From NCBI GenBank assembly GCA_003990705.1, contig AP018318.1, positions 3,413,501-3,477,500 of the forward strand: a DNA stretch of 64,000 nt. The letters run 5' to 3'. Below, piece by piece: positions 36,839 to 46,285 of this stretch (the first letter of the stretch is position 1; the number at the start of each line of letters is the position of its first letter). The translations under genes were made by a program, and so were the position numbers. Source of the DNA: Nostoc sp. HK-01 (GTDB lineage Bacteria > Cyanobacteriota > Cyanobacteriia > Cyanobacteriales > Nostocaceae). The notes under the pieces were generated by a model. The model was not told the origin of the DNA, made no database searches, and was given only the letters and a program-made list of their open reading frames with translations.

Positions 36839-37571
36839 GCGTATATGTTCTTCAAAGCTGTAATTATTTTCCTTAGACCACGCTGATTAAACCATCGTCG
36901 TTCCACTGAACTTAATTCGCCGCTATCTCGGGCATTCAGTGTTTTTACGCACGATTTTACAGACTCTGTTGTTGCCGCTGATTTTTGTTTTATCTATAAA
37001 CTTGCTGAGTTAATTAATGTTTATTTTTTGCGAATAACTCTAGCTATTTTCGTGGTTAAATGCTTGGCTTATACCCAAGGATTTAGCCCTAGATAAGCAA
37101 TAGAGAAAAACTCCACAGCCTTAATTTTTGGCTTAACTTAAATATCTCTCTAGAAATAAAAATCGTAGCAGAACATTAATTTTAATATTTGCTTAATAAA
37201 TCGTTGATTATAAAAATTAATAAAATACCTAAACCAGAAGCATATATAAATTCGCAAAAGTTCAGCCCAAAAGCTAAAACCAACATTCTCAAGACTTTGT
37301 TGGCTTGAGCAACATCAAAACAGCATCTAATATTCTCTTAATAGAAGGGTGTATTGTGTGGTGAAAATGTATTTCTCGAAATGGTTTTTTAGTATTGCTG
37401 AATTTGAGTAATTCACTTCTACCATTCAAGACCCATAGTGGCGCATATCTCAGACAAAATGTATTGATCAACAATTAACGCCGATTTTTCTAACAAAATA
37501 CCCTAGCTGCTCAATGAAAATCTTGGTAACAATAGGAATATACAGCATTTTTTCCAGCGAAAAACTCAAGT
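36839..37571. other. Long intergenic region between sigF and the BI-1-like gene
   Basis: More than 700 bp without a supported gene. A short minus-strand open frame at 37289-37474 lacks a ribosome-binding site and looks spurious. The region must hold the two divergent promoters; I found no clear repeats or RNA gene. Confidence 0.45.
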
Positions 37572-38300
37572 ATGAGCAATACAAGTAACTTTCGTGAAGC
37601 TATCCGAGACGCTAAAACACAAGCCCTCATTGGCCCTAATGTCATTGCCAACGCCCTACCTTACGTTGGTGGTGGTCTGGTTTTAACTGCATTAGGCACC
37701 TATGGTGGTTTAGGCGTTATCCGTACAAACCCTGGAATTTTCTTCCCTACCTTTATTGGTGCGGTAATTCTAGAGTTAATTCTCTTCTTTGTTGCCCAAA
37801 ATGTTGCTGAAAAAGGCAAAAAAGCTATTGCCCTGCCTTTATTAGCAACCTATAGCCTCTTATCTGGGTATACTCTCAGTGGTTTAGTATTTGTCGCCTT
37901 AAGAACCCAAGGTGTTGGTATTCAAGGCATTGGTATAGCCGCCCTCGGTTGTGGTGTCACCTTTATTGTTGCCCGTCAAATTGGTTCAAATCTGTCTGAA
38001 CAAGACGGAATGGCTTTGAGCAAAACCATCAGTCTCGGTGTTATTGCCTTGCTGGTGGTTTGTGCAGTCCAATTTCTCTTTGCTTTGTTTGGTGTTTATA
38101 CCCCAACTTGGCTAGAAATTGGCATTTCTGGTTTAGGCGTATTTCTGTTTGTGGGCGTATCCGTTGTAGACTTTTACATCCTGCCCCGTACTTACCGCAA
38201 CGATCAATACCTACCTGCGGCTTTGTCGATGTACCTGACATACATCAACTTGTTTATCTTTATCTTACGGTTGCTGATTGCCCTCAATGGCCGCGATTAA
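37572..38300 (+). CDS. Bax inhibitor-1 (BI-1/YccA) family membrane protein
   Basis: The 242-residue protein has seven hydrophobic segments, with conserved glycine-rich helices such as PYVGGGLVLTALGTYGGLG and a C-terminal segment LTYINLFIFILRLLIALNG that is characteristic of BI-1/YccA proteins. The family forms pH-sensitive calcium-leak channels in some bacteria and interacts with the FtsH protease in E. coli. Its role in cyanobacteria is not established. It is single, with a strong terminator 34 bp after the stop codon. Confidence 0.85.
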   Translation: MSNTSNFREAIRDAKTQALIGPNVIANALPYVGGGLVLTALGTYGGLGVIRTNPGIFFPTFIGAVILELILFFVAQNVAEKGKKAIALPLLATYSLLSGYTLSGLVFVALRTQGVGIQGIGIAALGCGVTFIVARQIGSNLSEQDGMALSKTISLGVIALLVVCAVQFLFALFGVYTPTWLEIGISGLGVFLFVGVSVVDFYILPRTYRNDQYLPAALSMYLTYINLFIFILRLLIALNGRD

Positions 38301-38333
38301 GCAACGATAAATAGCAAAATTTAATAAATTTTT

Positions 38334-38368
38334 AACCGTGGTGCAAAGTCAGTAGCCACGGTTTTTTC
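38334..38368 (+). terminator. Rho-independent terminator after the BI-1-like gene
   Basis: AACCGTGG pairs with CCACGGTT across a 14-base loop and is followed by a T run. Confidence 0.9.
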
Positions 38369-38522
38369 ATTGCCGTGAGATATGGTAAGTTATTTCTCCA
38401 ATACAATTATGTAGTCAAAGCACAAGAACTGACTCAACAGCCGCTAAAATCAAAAAAACAAATAAAATCTAAAGAGCAAACTTAGAAAATCTATCCAAGT
38501 AGCTCTAAATTTAGCAAGCACT

Positions 38523-39645
38523 ATGGAAGTCTTAGAACTCAAACGCGAAATCGAAACGTTGTCTAGCCGCCTGGGTAAAACCCAGGACTATCTTTGACGT
38601 ACCTGCACTGACAGCGAAAATTCACGACTTAGAACAAATATCCGCACAGCCAGAGTTTTGGGAAAATCAACCCGAAGCCCAAAAAACCCTGCAAGAACTT
38701 AACGATCTCAAATCCCACTTGGATACTTACAACCAGTGGCGAGCTAGTTTAGAAGATACTAAAGCAGTGGTGGAACTGTTGGAGTTAGAAACCGACGAGT
38801 CCCTACTGCAAGAAGCAGAATCTACTATCACTAAACTCAACCGTGATCTTGACCAGTGGGAGTTACAACAGCTACTCTCTGGCCCCTACGATGCGGAAGG
38901 GGCAGTGTTGACAATTAATGCTGGTGCGGGTGGTACAGATGCTCAAGATTGGGCATTTATGCTGCTGCGGATGTATACCCGTTGGGCAGAAGCTCATGGC
39001 TATAAAGTAGCACTCAGTGAAGAATCTGAGGGTGATGAAGCGGGCATCAAATCAGCAACTCTAGAAATTACTGGGCGCTACGCCTATGGCTATCTGCGGT
39101 CAGAAACAGGCACACATCGCTTAGTGCGGATTTCACCTTTTAATGCCAATGGCAAGCGGCAAACTAGTTTTGCTGGGGTGGAAGTCATGCCACAAATCGA
39201 TAATTCTGTGCAGTTGGATATTCCAGAGAAGGATTTGGAAGTTACAACATCCAGGGCTGGTGGTAAAGGTGGACAAAACGTCAACAAAGTAGAAACAGCC
39301 GTGCGAATTGTGCATTTACCCACTGGTCTGGCTGTGCGCTGTACAGAAGAGCGATCGCAGCTGCAAAATAAAGAAAAAGCCCTCGCCCGTCTCAAAGCTA
39401 AACTGCTGGTTATCGCCCGTGAACAAAAGGCGCAAGAAATTGCTCAAATTCGCGGTGATATGGTGGAAGCTTCCTGGGGTAATCAAATTCGCAACTACGT
39501 ATTCCATCCTTATCAGATGGTAAAAGATTTGCGTACCAATTCCGAAACAACTGCGATCGCTGATGTGATGAACGGCGACCTCGATATGTTCATCCAAGCC
39601 TATCTCCGGCAAGAAAATCAGCTAGTAGACAGTAATTCTGCTTAA
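38523..39645 (+). CDS. prfB: Peptide chain release factor 2, with programmed +1 frameshift
   Basis: RF2 ends translation at UGA and UAA codons. Codons 1-24 are read from ATG 38523. Codon 25 is TGA (38595-38597) within CTTTGAC, preceded by the Shine-Dalgarno-like CCAGGA. A +1 shift at CTT resumes at GAC 38596 and gives a 373-residue protein. It contains the stop-codon recognition tripeptide SPF in RISPFNANG and the catalytic GGQ in [11 protein letters not shown]. The frame from 38719 alone would miss the N-terminus. RF2 thereby limits its own synthesis. It opens a run of co-directional housekeeping genes that ends at trpG and the MBL gene. Confidence 0.97.
38581..38598 (+). promoter_or_regulatory. 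Programmed frameshift site of prfB
   Basis: CCAGGACTATCTTTGAC contains the slippery CTT, the in-frame TGA stop and C, with an internal AGGA a few bases upstream. This is the same arrangement as the autoregulatory site of bacterial prfB genes. Confidence 0.95.
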
Positions 39646-39779
39646 AGTCAATCAACAATGGGTAACAGAGTCATCTATAACCCATTGCCTGACTTTCAAA
39701 CCGAAAATAGACAAAATGGCAAGAGAACTCCCAGGAAACTGTTACATTTATATGTAAAAGAGTTTGTTACGAAATAATT

Positions 39780-39935
39780 ATGAGTGACTCTCCTTCAACG
39801 GAACCTCAACCAAGCTACGTCAAACTTGCTATGCGGAATATGGTGCGTAAAGGCGGTACTTCCATCAAACATTTTTTGTTAAGTGCTGTAGGACTTTTAG
39901 CTGTTCTAATTGGTCTTGCTTACTTAACCCGTTAA
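39780..39935 (+). CDS. DUF3285-type small membrane protein
   Basis: This 51-residue protein starts at ATG 39780. It has a polar N-terminus, the motif YVKLAMRNMVRKGGTSIKHF and one C-terminal membrane helix ending LAYLTR. The RNMVRKG motif and its place between prfB and ybeY match a small cyanobacteria-specific family (I recall it as DUF3285). No function is known. It begins 134 bp after prfB and ends 42 bp before ybeY, suggesting one transcript. Confidence 0.85.
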   Translation: MSDSPSTEPQPSYVKLAMRNMVRKGGTSIKHFLLSAVGLLAVLIGLAYLTR

Positions 39936-39977
39936 ACACCCATCAAAATTCAAAGTGCTGAGGAGCGTTTGTACTTG

Positions 39978-40484
39978 GTGCAAGTTGAACTAAATTTGCA
40001 AGATATTTTTTCCGAGTCTTCCCCACAATTAGCCGTAAATGTTGGGGATGAAACCTGGGAGAACTGGTTTAATCGCTGGTTAGAAAATCTTCAACCTCAT
40101 CTACCGCCAGCGCCAAGCTATGAAATAGGGCTGCGTTTAACAGATGATGCAGAAATTCAATCATTAAATGCTCAATATAGACATCAAAATAAACCCACAG
40201 ATGTTTTAGCCTTTGCTGCTTTAGAGACTGATTTGCCTTATTATGCGGAAATGCAGGATGAACCTGTGTATTTAGGTGATATCGTGATTTCGGTAAATAC
40301 AGCCCAACGGCAAGCCCAACAACAAGGGCATAGTTTAGTAACTGAGTTAGCTTGGTTAGCATCTCATGGGCTTTTACACCTTTTGGGTTGGGATCATCCA
40401 GATGATGAGAGTTTAATGCAAATGCTCAAGCAGCAAGTAATAATACTGGAGACAGTTGGTATTGATATTGACATAGAATATTAA
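39978..40484 (+). CDS. ybeY: Endoribonuclease YbeY (rRNA maturation factor)
   Basis: YbeY is a zinc-dependent single-strand endoribonuclease involved in 16S rRNA 3'-end processing and ribosome quality control. The metal motif H-x3-H-x5-H is present in SHGLLHLLGWDHPDD. The upstream region contains RHQNKPTDVLAF, which is also conserved. The start is ambiguous: GAGGAG at 39960-39965 precedes TTG 39969, TTG 39975 and GTG 39978; GTG is shown, giving about 168 residues. It lies between the small DUF3285-type gene and dgkA, an order seen in other cyanobacteria. Confidence 0.93.
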   Translation: MQVELNLQDIFSESSPQLAVNVGDETWENWFNRWLENLQPHLPPAPSYEIGLRLTDDAEIQSLNAQYRHQNKPTDVLAFAALETDLPYYAEMQDEPVYLGDIVISVNTAQRQAQQQGHSLVTELAWLASHGLLHLLGWDHPDDESLMQMLKQQVIILETVGIDIDIEY

Positions 40485-40623
40485 AGATTTTTATGCCTAT
40501 CAGTGTTAATTTTTAAGCATCCTCTTATAATACTCCTGTAGAAAATTGCCTGAAGTTGACCTGATAACTTCAAACAGCGAAAATTCCCAGTTTACCTAAC
40601 TTTATTGTTCTATTTTTTAGCTT

Positions 40624-41076
40624 ATGTCCCAACAAGTTTCTCCTCCACCACCAAACCAGTTACCAAAACTGATAACGAAGGAAAGGGAATTTTCGTGGCA
40701 AGTTGCCGCCAATTTACTTGTTAGTTTTAAGTATGCTTGGGCTGGCATCACCTACAGTTTTCAAACTCAACGCAATTTTCGCATTCATGTGAGTTTTTGT
40801 GCTTTGGCGATCGCCCTCAGCGTATTCTTGCATTTATCACCGGTGGAAATCGCCGTCATTGGCATTACAAGCGGCCTAGTTCTCGCACTTGAACTACTCA
40901 ACACAGCAATAGAATCTTTGGTAGACTTGACAGTCAAGCAGACTTACCACGAATTGGCCAAAGTCGCCAAAGACTGCGCTGCGGGTGCTGTACTAGTTTC
41001 AGCGTTAGTGGCAATCTTAGTTGCTTGTACCCTGATACTGCCGCGATTAATAGTATTAATTATGTCAAACTTCTAA
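40624..41076 (+). CDS. dgkA: Diacylglycerol kinase (prokaryotic type)
   Basis: This small integral-membrane kinase phosphorylates diacylglycerol or undecaprenol-like lipids using ATP. The 150-residue protein has a proline-rich cytoplasmic N-terminus (about 1-30), then three membrane helices. The family signature is present as ALELLNTAIESLVDL, with the metal/ATP-binding Glu, and AKVAKDCAAGAVL. It lies in the same direction as ybeY and trpG with short gaps of 140 and 110 bp, probably a single expression unit. Confidence 0.93.
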   Translation: MSQQVSPPPPNQLPKLITKEREFSWQVAANLLVSFKYAWAGITYSFQTQRNFRIHVSFCALAIALSVFLHLSPVEIAVIGITSGLVLALELLNTAIESLVDLTVKQTYHELAKVAKDCAAGAVLVSALVAILVACTLILPRLIVLIMSNF

Positions 41077-41185
41077 GTTGAGACATTAATTACTACACTC
41101 ATACATAAAAATTTCTCAACTATAAATTAAATAATTACTGACGCTGACGGCTAGAATCTGGTAATGATCGCCAGGAGTGTAGGCC

Positions 41186-41785
41186 GTGATTGTAGTCATC
41201 GATAACTACGACAGTTTTACATACAATTTGGTGCAGTACCTCGGAGAACTAGCAGCAGAGTTCCCCATCGCATCAGATATTCAAGTTTTTCGCAACGATA
41301 AAATCACCATCGAAGAAATTCAAGGTTTGCATCCCGACCTTGTAGTCATATCTCCTGGGCCAGGTCGTCCAGAAGATGCAGGTATATCTTTGGATTTGAT
41401 TCAACAACTTGGCCCTAGTTTGCCAATTTTAGGCGTATGCTTGGGGCATCAAAGTATTGGTCAAGTATTTGGTGGTAAAATCGTCTCTGCTCCAGAGTTA
41501 ATGCACGGCAAAACTTCCCAAGTGACTCACACTAATGTGGGTGTTTTTCAAGGATTAGAAAATCCGATGACCGCCACCAGATATCATAGTTTGGTGATTG
41601 AGCGCGAAACTTGCCCCGAAGTGTTAGAAATCACCGCGTGGGTTGAAGATGGCACAATTATGGGAGTGCGACATCGGAACTATCCTCATATCCAAGGAGT
41701 CCAGTTTCACCCAGAAAGTGTGCTAACTTCTTCAGGAAAACAGTTATTGCGAAACTTTCTGGAACAATTACAGACGAGAGAGTAA
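41186..41785 (+). CDS. trpG: Anthranilate/aminodeoxychorismate synthase component II (glutamine amidotransferase)
   Basis: The 199-residue class I glutamine amidotransferase supplies ammonia to a TrpE or PabB partner, for tryptophan or folate synthesis. The catalytic triad is intact: Cys85 in ILGVCLGHQ, and His and Glu in VQFHPESVL. The N-terminal [11 protein letters not shown] is typical of TrpG/PabA. The DNA alone does not separate trpG from pabA; many cyanobacteria use one subunit for both. The stop is followed 3 bp later by the start of the MBL-fold gene, so they are tightly coupled. Confidence 0.92.
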   Translation: MIVVIDNYDSFTYNLVQYLGELAAEFPIASDIQVFRNDKITIEEIQGLHPDLVVISPGPGRPEDAGISLDLIQQLGPSLPILGVCLGHQSIGQVFGGKIVSAPELMHGKTSQVTHTNVGVFQGLENPMTATRYHSLVIERETCPEVLEITAWVEDGTIMGVRHRNYPHIQGVQFHPESVLTSSGKQLLRNFLEQLQTRE

Positions 41786-41788
41786 TTA

Positions 41789-42556
41789 ATGAAACGACGA
41801 CAGTTGATGGGCTATGCTGGGGCGGGGTTAGTCACAGCTTTAGTTACTACAATAGGTTCTCACACTGAAGCTAACGCACAATCTGGCGGTTTATCAGTTC
41901 AGTGGTTGGGTCATACTTGTTTTCTAATTAGTGGTGGCGGAGTAAAAATTCTTGCCAATCCCTTCCGCACAGTTGGCTGTACTGCTCGTTATCGTGCGCC
42001 AAAAGTTAGTGCAAACTTGGTTTTGATTAGCAGCCAATTACTAGACGAAGGTGCAGTAGAAGATTTGCCAGGAAATCCCAAGCTAGTCTACGAAGCTGGA
42101 GTTTATGAGTTCCAGGGGATTAAATTTCAGGGAATTTCGACAGATCACGATCGCAAAGGTGGGAGACAATTCGGCAAAAACACTGCCTGGAGTTGGCAAC
42201 AAGGTGGAATTAACATTCTGCACTTAGGTGGTATTGCTGCACCCATTTCTCTAGAACAAAAAATCTTGATGGGTCGCCCTGATGTCCTGTTCATCCCCGT
42301 AGGCGGTAGTGCTAAAGCCTATAATGCCCAAGAGGCTAAACAAGCAATAGATGTATTAAATCCTAAACTGGTGATTCCGACCCACTACCGCACCCAAGCT
42401 GCTGATGCAAATGCTTGTGATATTTCGCCCTTAGATGATTTTCTCAACTTTGTGCAAGGTATCACGGTACGTCGTAGTAATAGTGACACTATCAGCATCA
42501 CTGCTAATAAGTTACCAGAAGATAAGGTGATTCAAGTTTTAAGCTACAAATTTTAA
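41789..42556 (+). CDS. MBL-fold protein lacking the canonical metal motif, exported
   Basis: The 255-residue protein starts with a twin-arginine-type signal (MKRRQLMGYAGAGLVTALVT), so it is likely exported folded. The body resembles UlaG-like metallo-beta-lactamase-fold hydrolases: VQWLGHTCFLISGGGVKIL, STDHDRKGG, LHLGGI and VIPTHYRT. The main His-x-His-x-Asp-His motif, expected after LVLI, reads SSQLLDEGAV (residues 81-90), so two of the usual metal-binding histidines and others are missing. It could be a non-enzymatic relative or bind a different ligand. It is coupled to trpG, from which it is separated by only 3 bp. Confidence 0.85.
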   Translation: MKRRQLMGYAGAGLVTALVTTIGSHTEANAQSGGLSVQWLGHTCFLISGGGVKILANPFRTVGCTARYRAPKVSANLVLISSQLLDEGAVEDLPGNPKLVYEAGVYEFQGIKFQGISTDHDRKGGRQFGKNTAWSWQQGGINILHLGGIAAPISLEQKILMGRPDVLFIPVGGSAKAYNAQEAKQAIDVLNPKLVIPTHYRTQAADANACDISPLDDFLNFVQGITVRRSNSDTISITANKLPEDKVIQVLSYKF

Positions 42557-42672
42557 GCTAAGTCTAATTCCTTATCATTATTAATAAACGTAGGATTGGG
42601 CAATGTCCACAATGTAAAAATTAGGTTTTGACCGACTTTTTCGCATTGCCCGCCTAACTTCAAAGACATAAC

Positions 42673-43257
42673 TTATCGGCTCAATGGATTTATATTCTGC
42701 ACTGCCGAATTTACTGTTTGCTCAATTCTTTTTAACCTAGTTTCTGGGCGTTTTGCACTTGCAATCCAAGAGAGAATGTTCTTCTTCAAAGAATTACTAA
42801 AAGCTGCAAAATTCTTGTTAGCTAAAGAGTTGACTGCTAACGCTTGCTGCAAATCTATGGGAATGGTTAATGCTTCGATCGCATCTAAGGAAGTCCATGA
42901 GCCATCTTGTTTTGCATCAGCAATTTTAGCTAGACCAAATTCTGTCATTAAATCTACTGCAATTAGCTCCTCAATATATTGCTTATTTAATTTTGACCAA
43001 CCACTTTTCGGTTTTCGCGGAGTGAAAATTTGTTTATAGCAATTTCCATCTAATGATTTAACTTTACTGTCAATCCAGCCAAAACATAAAGCTTCTTTGA
43101 CTGCTTCGCTGTATCTGACACTTGGTTTACCGCTTTTGACCTTGTAGTAAATTAACCAGACACCAAGGGAAGTGCGATGATTTTTGATCAACCACTCCCG
43201 CCATTGATAGCGATCGCTGGCATAAACAAATTCTAATTGTTCCTCAAATTTTGGCAT
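42673..43257 (-). CDS. YdeI/OmpD-associated family protein
   Basis: The 194-residue soluble protein belongs to the YdeI (bacteriocin-protection/OmpD-associated) family, with the characteristic WREWLIKNHRTSLGVWLIYY, EALCFGWIDSKVKSLDG and FTPRKPKSGWSKLNKQYIE segments. Function is not established; relatives are tied to resistance to cationic peptides and, in a few cases, DNA or metal binding. ATG 43257 is taken as the start; a TTG two codons upstream is possible. It lies 43 bp after the ABC permease gene on the minus strand and could be on the same transcript. Confidence 0.88.
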   Translation of the reverse strand: MPKFEEQLEFVYASDRYQWREWLIKNHRTSLGVWLIYYKVKSGKPSVRYSEAVKEALCFGWIDSKVKSLDGNCYKQIFTPRKPKSGWSKLNKQYIEELIAVDLMTEFGLAKIADAKQDGSWTSLDAIEALTIPIDLQQALAVNSLANKNFAAFSNSLKKNILSWIASAKRPETRLKRIEQTVNSAVQNINPLSR

Positions 43258-43299
43258 AACCAAAAATAGATGATTAGCTGAATTAATATTCTCCTAACA

Positions 43300-44325
43300 T
43301 TAATAGCGAATGCGTGGGTCAACATAAGCATTAATAATGTCAATCAAAATGCTTGCGCCAACCACAATCGCCCCAAAGAATACCAATACACCTTGGACTG
43401 TGGGATAATCGCGATCGCTGATGGCTTGATACAAACGATTGGCTAACCCAGGCCAAGAAAATGTCACTTCCGTTAAAATCGCTCCACCCAACAAAGAGGC
43501 AAAGGTTAACCCTAATACCGTAATTACTGGAATTAAGGCATTTTTTAAGGCGTGAGAGACTAAAATCTTATTTTCTGCAATTCCTCTCGCTCTAGCCGCT
43601 TCTACATAGTCAGCACGCAAAGTTTGTTTTAAATTCACCCGCACAATACGCTCAAAAATCCCACTGAGTAAAATTCCTAAAGTGAGGCTGGGGAGCGCAA
43701 GATGGTGCAAAGAAGCAAAAAACTGTGTCAAGTTACCACTAAGTAAGCTATCAAAGGTATATAGCCCAGTAATTGGCGATGGCGGCGGTAACGTCGGCGG
43801 AAAACGGTTAGAGTTGGGAAACCAACCCAGTTGTACAGAGAAAATTAACTGTAACAGCATTCCCGCCCAAAACATCGGTAAAGCATAAGTAATAATCCCA
43901 AATAACCGCCCGCCCACATCAAAATAAGTTCCAGGGCGAGAAGCAGAAAGTGTACCTACCAAAATACCAACAATCAGCGCCACAGCCATACTAAATACGG
44001 CTAACTCCACTGTCGCAGGAAAATACTGTCCGATAATGTCCCAAACATTTTGCCCGCGACTTGTTAAAGAAGTACCTAAGTCAAAGCGTAGTATGTTTGC
44101 TAAATAATTTAAATACTGTAGCCAAATAGGTAAATTTAATCCTAATTGCTTGCGTAATTCTTCTTTGGCTGCTTCTGGCGCACGTCCACCCAAAATCGCA
44201 TCGGCGGGATCTCCTGGTGTCGCTCGCAATAATAAAAATACGATAGTAATGATAGTTAATAGTTGCAGCGGTGCTAGGAGCAACCGCGAGACAATGTAAT
44301 ACTGTAGGGCTTTTGAGCGAGACAT
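43300..44325 (-). CDS. ABC transporter permease, peptide/nickel type (DppB-like)
   Basis: The 341-residue inner-membrane permease has six predicted helices. It shows FLLLRATPGDPADAILGG near the N-terminus, typical of DppB/OppB, and a permease motif EAARARGIAENKILVSHALK that docks to the ATPase. It continues the minus-strand unit after the substrate-binding protein gene (44615-46285), with a repeat-filled gap of 290 bp. The second permease and ATPases of a full Opp/Dpp importer are not next to it. Substrate could be peptides or other solutes; it is not readable from this sequence. Confidence 0.93.
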   Translation of the reverse strand: MSRSKALQYYIVSRLLLAPLQLLTIITIVFLLLRATPGDPADAILGGRAPEAAKEELRKQLGLNLPIWLQYLNYLANILRFDLGTSLTSRGQNVWDIIGQYFPATVELAVFSMAVALIVGILVGTLSASRPGTYFDVGGRLFGIITYALPMFWAGMLLQLIFSVQLGWFPNSNRFPPTLPPPSPITGLYTFDSLLSGNLTQFFASLHHLALPSLTLGILLSGIFERIVRVNLKQTLRADYVEAARARGIAENKILVSHALKNALIPVITVLGLTFASLLGGAILTEVTFSWPGLANRLYQAISDRDYPTVQGVLVFFGAIVVGASILIDIINAYVDPRIRY

Positions 44326-44339
44326 ATTTTAAGTTATGA

Positions 44340-44525
44340 GTCAAGAGTCAATGGTCAAGAGTCAATGGTGAGCCAGTGCGTTGGGGAGACAGCGCTGTGG
44401 GCGGCTTTGCCGACTTGAAGCGACTGTCGTCGGGTTTCCCGACTTGTTCGCGTAGCGTCTCCGATTAGGAGAAGCAACTGGCGTTAGCGACGCAGGAGCG
44501 TCACCCGAAGGGTCAAGAGTCAATG
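44340..44525. repeat. Complex of interspersed repeats between permease and binding-protein genes
   Basis: 'gagtcaatggtcaa' direct repeats bracket a palindromic core with 'ggcggctttgccgac', 'gtcgggtttcccgac' and 'gcgtagcgtctccgattaggag'. Such composite repeats are frequent between genes in Nostocales and are not coding. Confidence 0.75.
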
Positions 44526-44614
44526 GTCAATAGATAGTAATTATGCTAATTGAATGAATCAAACTTTTATAATTACTAACTTTTGACTATGGACTTTTGA
44601 CACTTGACTCTTGA

Positions 44615-46285
44615 CTATTTTTTGATGGTTTTATAAATCAAATTTTGGGTAGGGTCAAGTTGCACATTAGCTACACCTTTTTGGGCAAATACATAGTCTT
44701 TGTTTTGCCAAAGCGGGACGTAAGGTACATCATTAGCTACTTGGGTTTGAATTTGAGCGAAAATCTTCTCTCGTGCTGCGGGGTTTTGTTCTTTGCGTTG
44801 TTGGTCGATGAGTTTATTCATGGTTTCGCTATAGTAAAACGAACCTTGAGTTTGACTACCGCCATCTTCGCAGCCTTTTGCATCAGAACCTTTTTGACAA
44901 GCTAAGAAGGGTTGGACGTAATTATCAGGATCTAAAAAGTCTGGATACCAATCAAGCAAAGCTGCGGGATATAAACCTTTAGAAATGTCTTTAAAGAAAG
45001 TCGGCCCTTCTACTGTGTTGACTTCTAATTGGACAATGCCATCCATTTTAGTATCAGCAAGGGATTTGAGCGTCTGGGCTGCTAAACTCCGAGTTGGTGA
45101 ACTTGAAGGATACCAAACTGGAATTTTGACAGGATTTTCTTTTGAGTAGCCAGCTTTAGTTAATAATTCTTTAGCTTGATCAAATTTACCATCACCATAT
45201 TTATCTTTAAATAATGGTTGGGAAACGTTGAATGTAGTAGGAATCATACTGTAAAGCGCATCAGCTTGACCGTATAAAACTCGCTCATTTAATAATGGAC
45301 GATCAATAATTGCGGCGATCGCTTGTCTAACTTCTGGTTTATCTAAGGGTTTTTGATTGCGATTTAATACCAGATAACTTACCACACTACCTTGGGCTGT
45401 AATCGCTTGCCAATCTCCTTTTTTACTGCCATCTTCCAAACTGCGAATTTGATCAGGTTGTAATGATAAATAAGCTACATCTACTGCACCTGTCCGAAAG
45501 GCGTTAAACAAGTTAACTGGACTTGTTTGAATTTGGACGTTAACGCCTTGATTGGCTGGTTTGTCTCCCCAATATTTATCAAAGACATCCATCCGCAATG
45601 AGTCTGTACCATACTGGGCTAATTTGTAAGGGCCAGTACCTACAAATGTATTAGGTTTAAATTTACCAGCACCAATTTCGTAAGCTTTGGGTGAAACTGC
45701 ACACACTCCAGAAAACGCGAGTAAGGAGGGAAATGCAGCAAAGGGTTTTTTGAGCTTGATTGTTAGCTCGTTTTCACCTGTAGCGGTTACTGAGTTTACT
45801 GTATCAGCTAACAAAAAAGAAGGTTTACCTTTATTTTCAATAAATCGCTGAATACTAAACTCCATTGCTTTAGCATTGAAGGGTGTGCCATCGTGGAACA
45901 CTACTCCTTGGCGTAGGGGTATAGTGTAAGTTAAACCATCTGGGCTGACTTTTGGTAAACTTGTCGCCAGTTGGGGCTTAATTTCTGTACTACCTGGTTC
46001 GTAAGTGTACAGGCGATCGCTCATATTAAACACTAAACCCAACGATGCCAACTCATAAGCATCCGCCGGATCTAAAGTTCTCGGCTTTGCAGTTGTACCA
46101 ATAGTAATGCGACCATCACCCCCAGGAGTATTTGCATTACCTGACGGCGTGGTATTTGCTTGTTGTCGCGTACCACAACTGATGACTAAAAATAAACACA
46201 GACAAAATAGAGATAGGAATTGTGTCAGCCGCCCCCACCTTCGCAGGGACAAAGGAAATAACGTCATACCTTTCAAATTTTTCAA
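44615..46285 (-). CDS. ABC transporter substrate-binding lipoprotein, peptide type
   Basis: The 556-residue protein has a lipoprotein signal ending in LVISC (Cys37), so it should be anchored to the membrane. It is a family 5 extracellular solute-binding protein (OppA/DppA type), with RTLDPADAYELASLGLVFNM, a FHDGTPFNAKAMEFSIQRF segment and NYVQPFLACQKGSDAKGC. The mature part is about 520 residues, as usual. It is first in the minus-strand group followed by the permease. The bound solute is unknown; peptides are most common. Confidence 0.93.
   Translation of the reverse strand: MKNLKGMTLFPLSLRRWGRLTQFLSLFCLCLFLVISCGTRQQANTTPSGNANTPGGDGRITIGTTAKPRTLDPADAYELASLGLVFNMSDRLYTYEPGSTEIKPQLATSLPKVSPDGLTYTIPLRQGVVFHDGTPFNAKAMEFSIQRFIENKGKPSFLLADTVNSVTATGENELTIKLKKPFAAFPSLLAFSGVCAVSPKAYEIGAGKFKPNTFVGTGPYKLAQYGTDSLRMDVFDKYWGDKPANQGVNVQIQTSPVNLFNAFRTGAVDVAYLSLQPDQIRSLEDGSKKGDWQAITAQGSVVSYLVLNRNQKPLDKPEVRQAIAAIIDRPLLNERVLYGQADALYSMIPTTFNVSQPLFKDKYGDGKFDQAKELLTKAGYSKENPVKIPVWYPSSSPTRSLAAQTLKSLADTKMDGIVQLEVNTVEGPTFFKDISKGLYPAALLDWYPDFLDPDNYVQPFLACQKGSDAKGCEDGGSQTQGSFYYSETMNKLIDQQRKEQNPAAREKIFAQIQTQVANDVPYVPLWQNKDYVFAQKGVANVQLDPTQNLIYKTIKK

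Noticed and set aside
37289-37474. Minus-strand 61-aa open frame in the sigF intergenic region
   Set aside because: No ribosome-binding site and no recognisable domain; AT-rich non-coding sequence.
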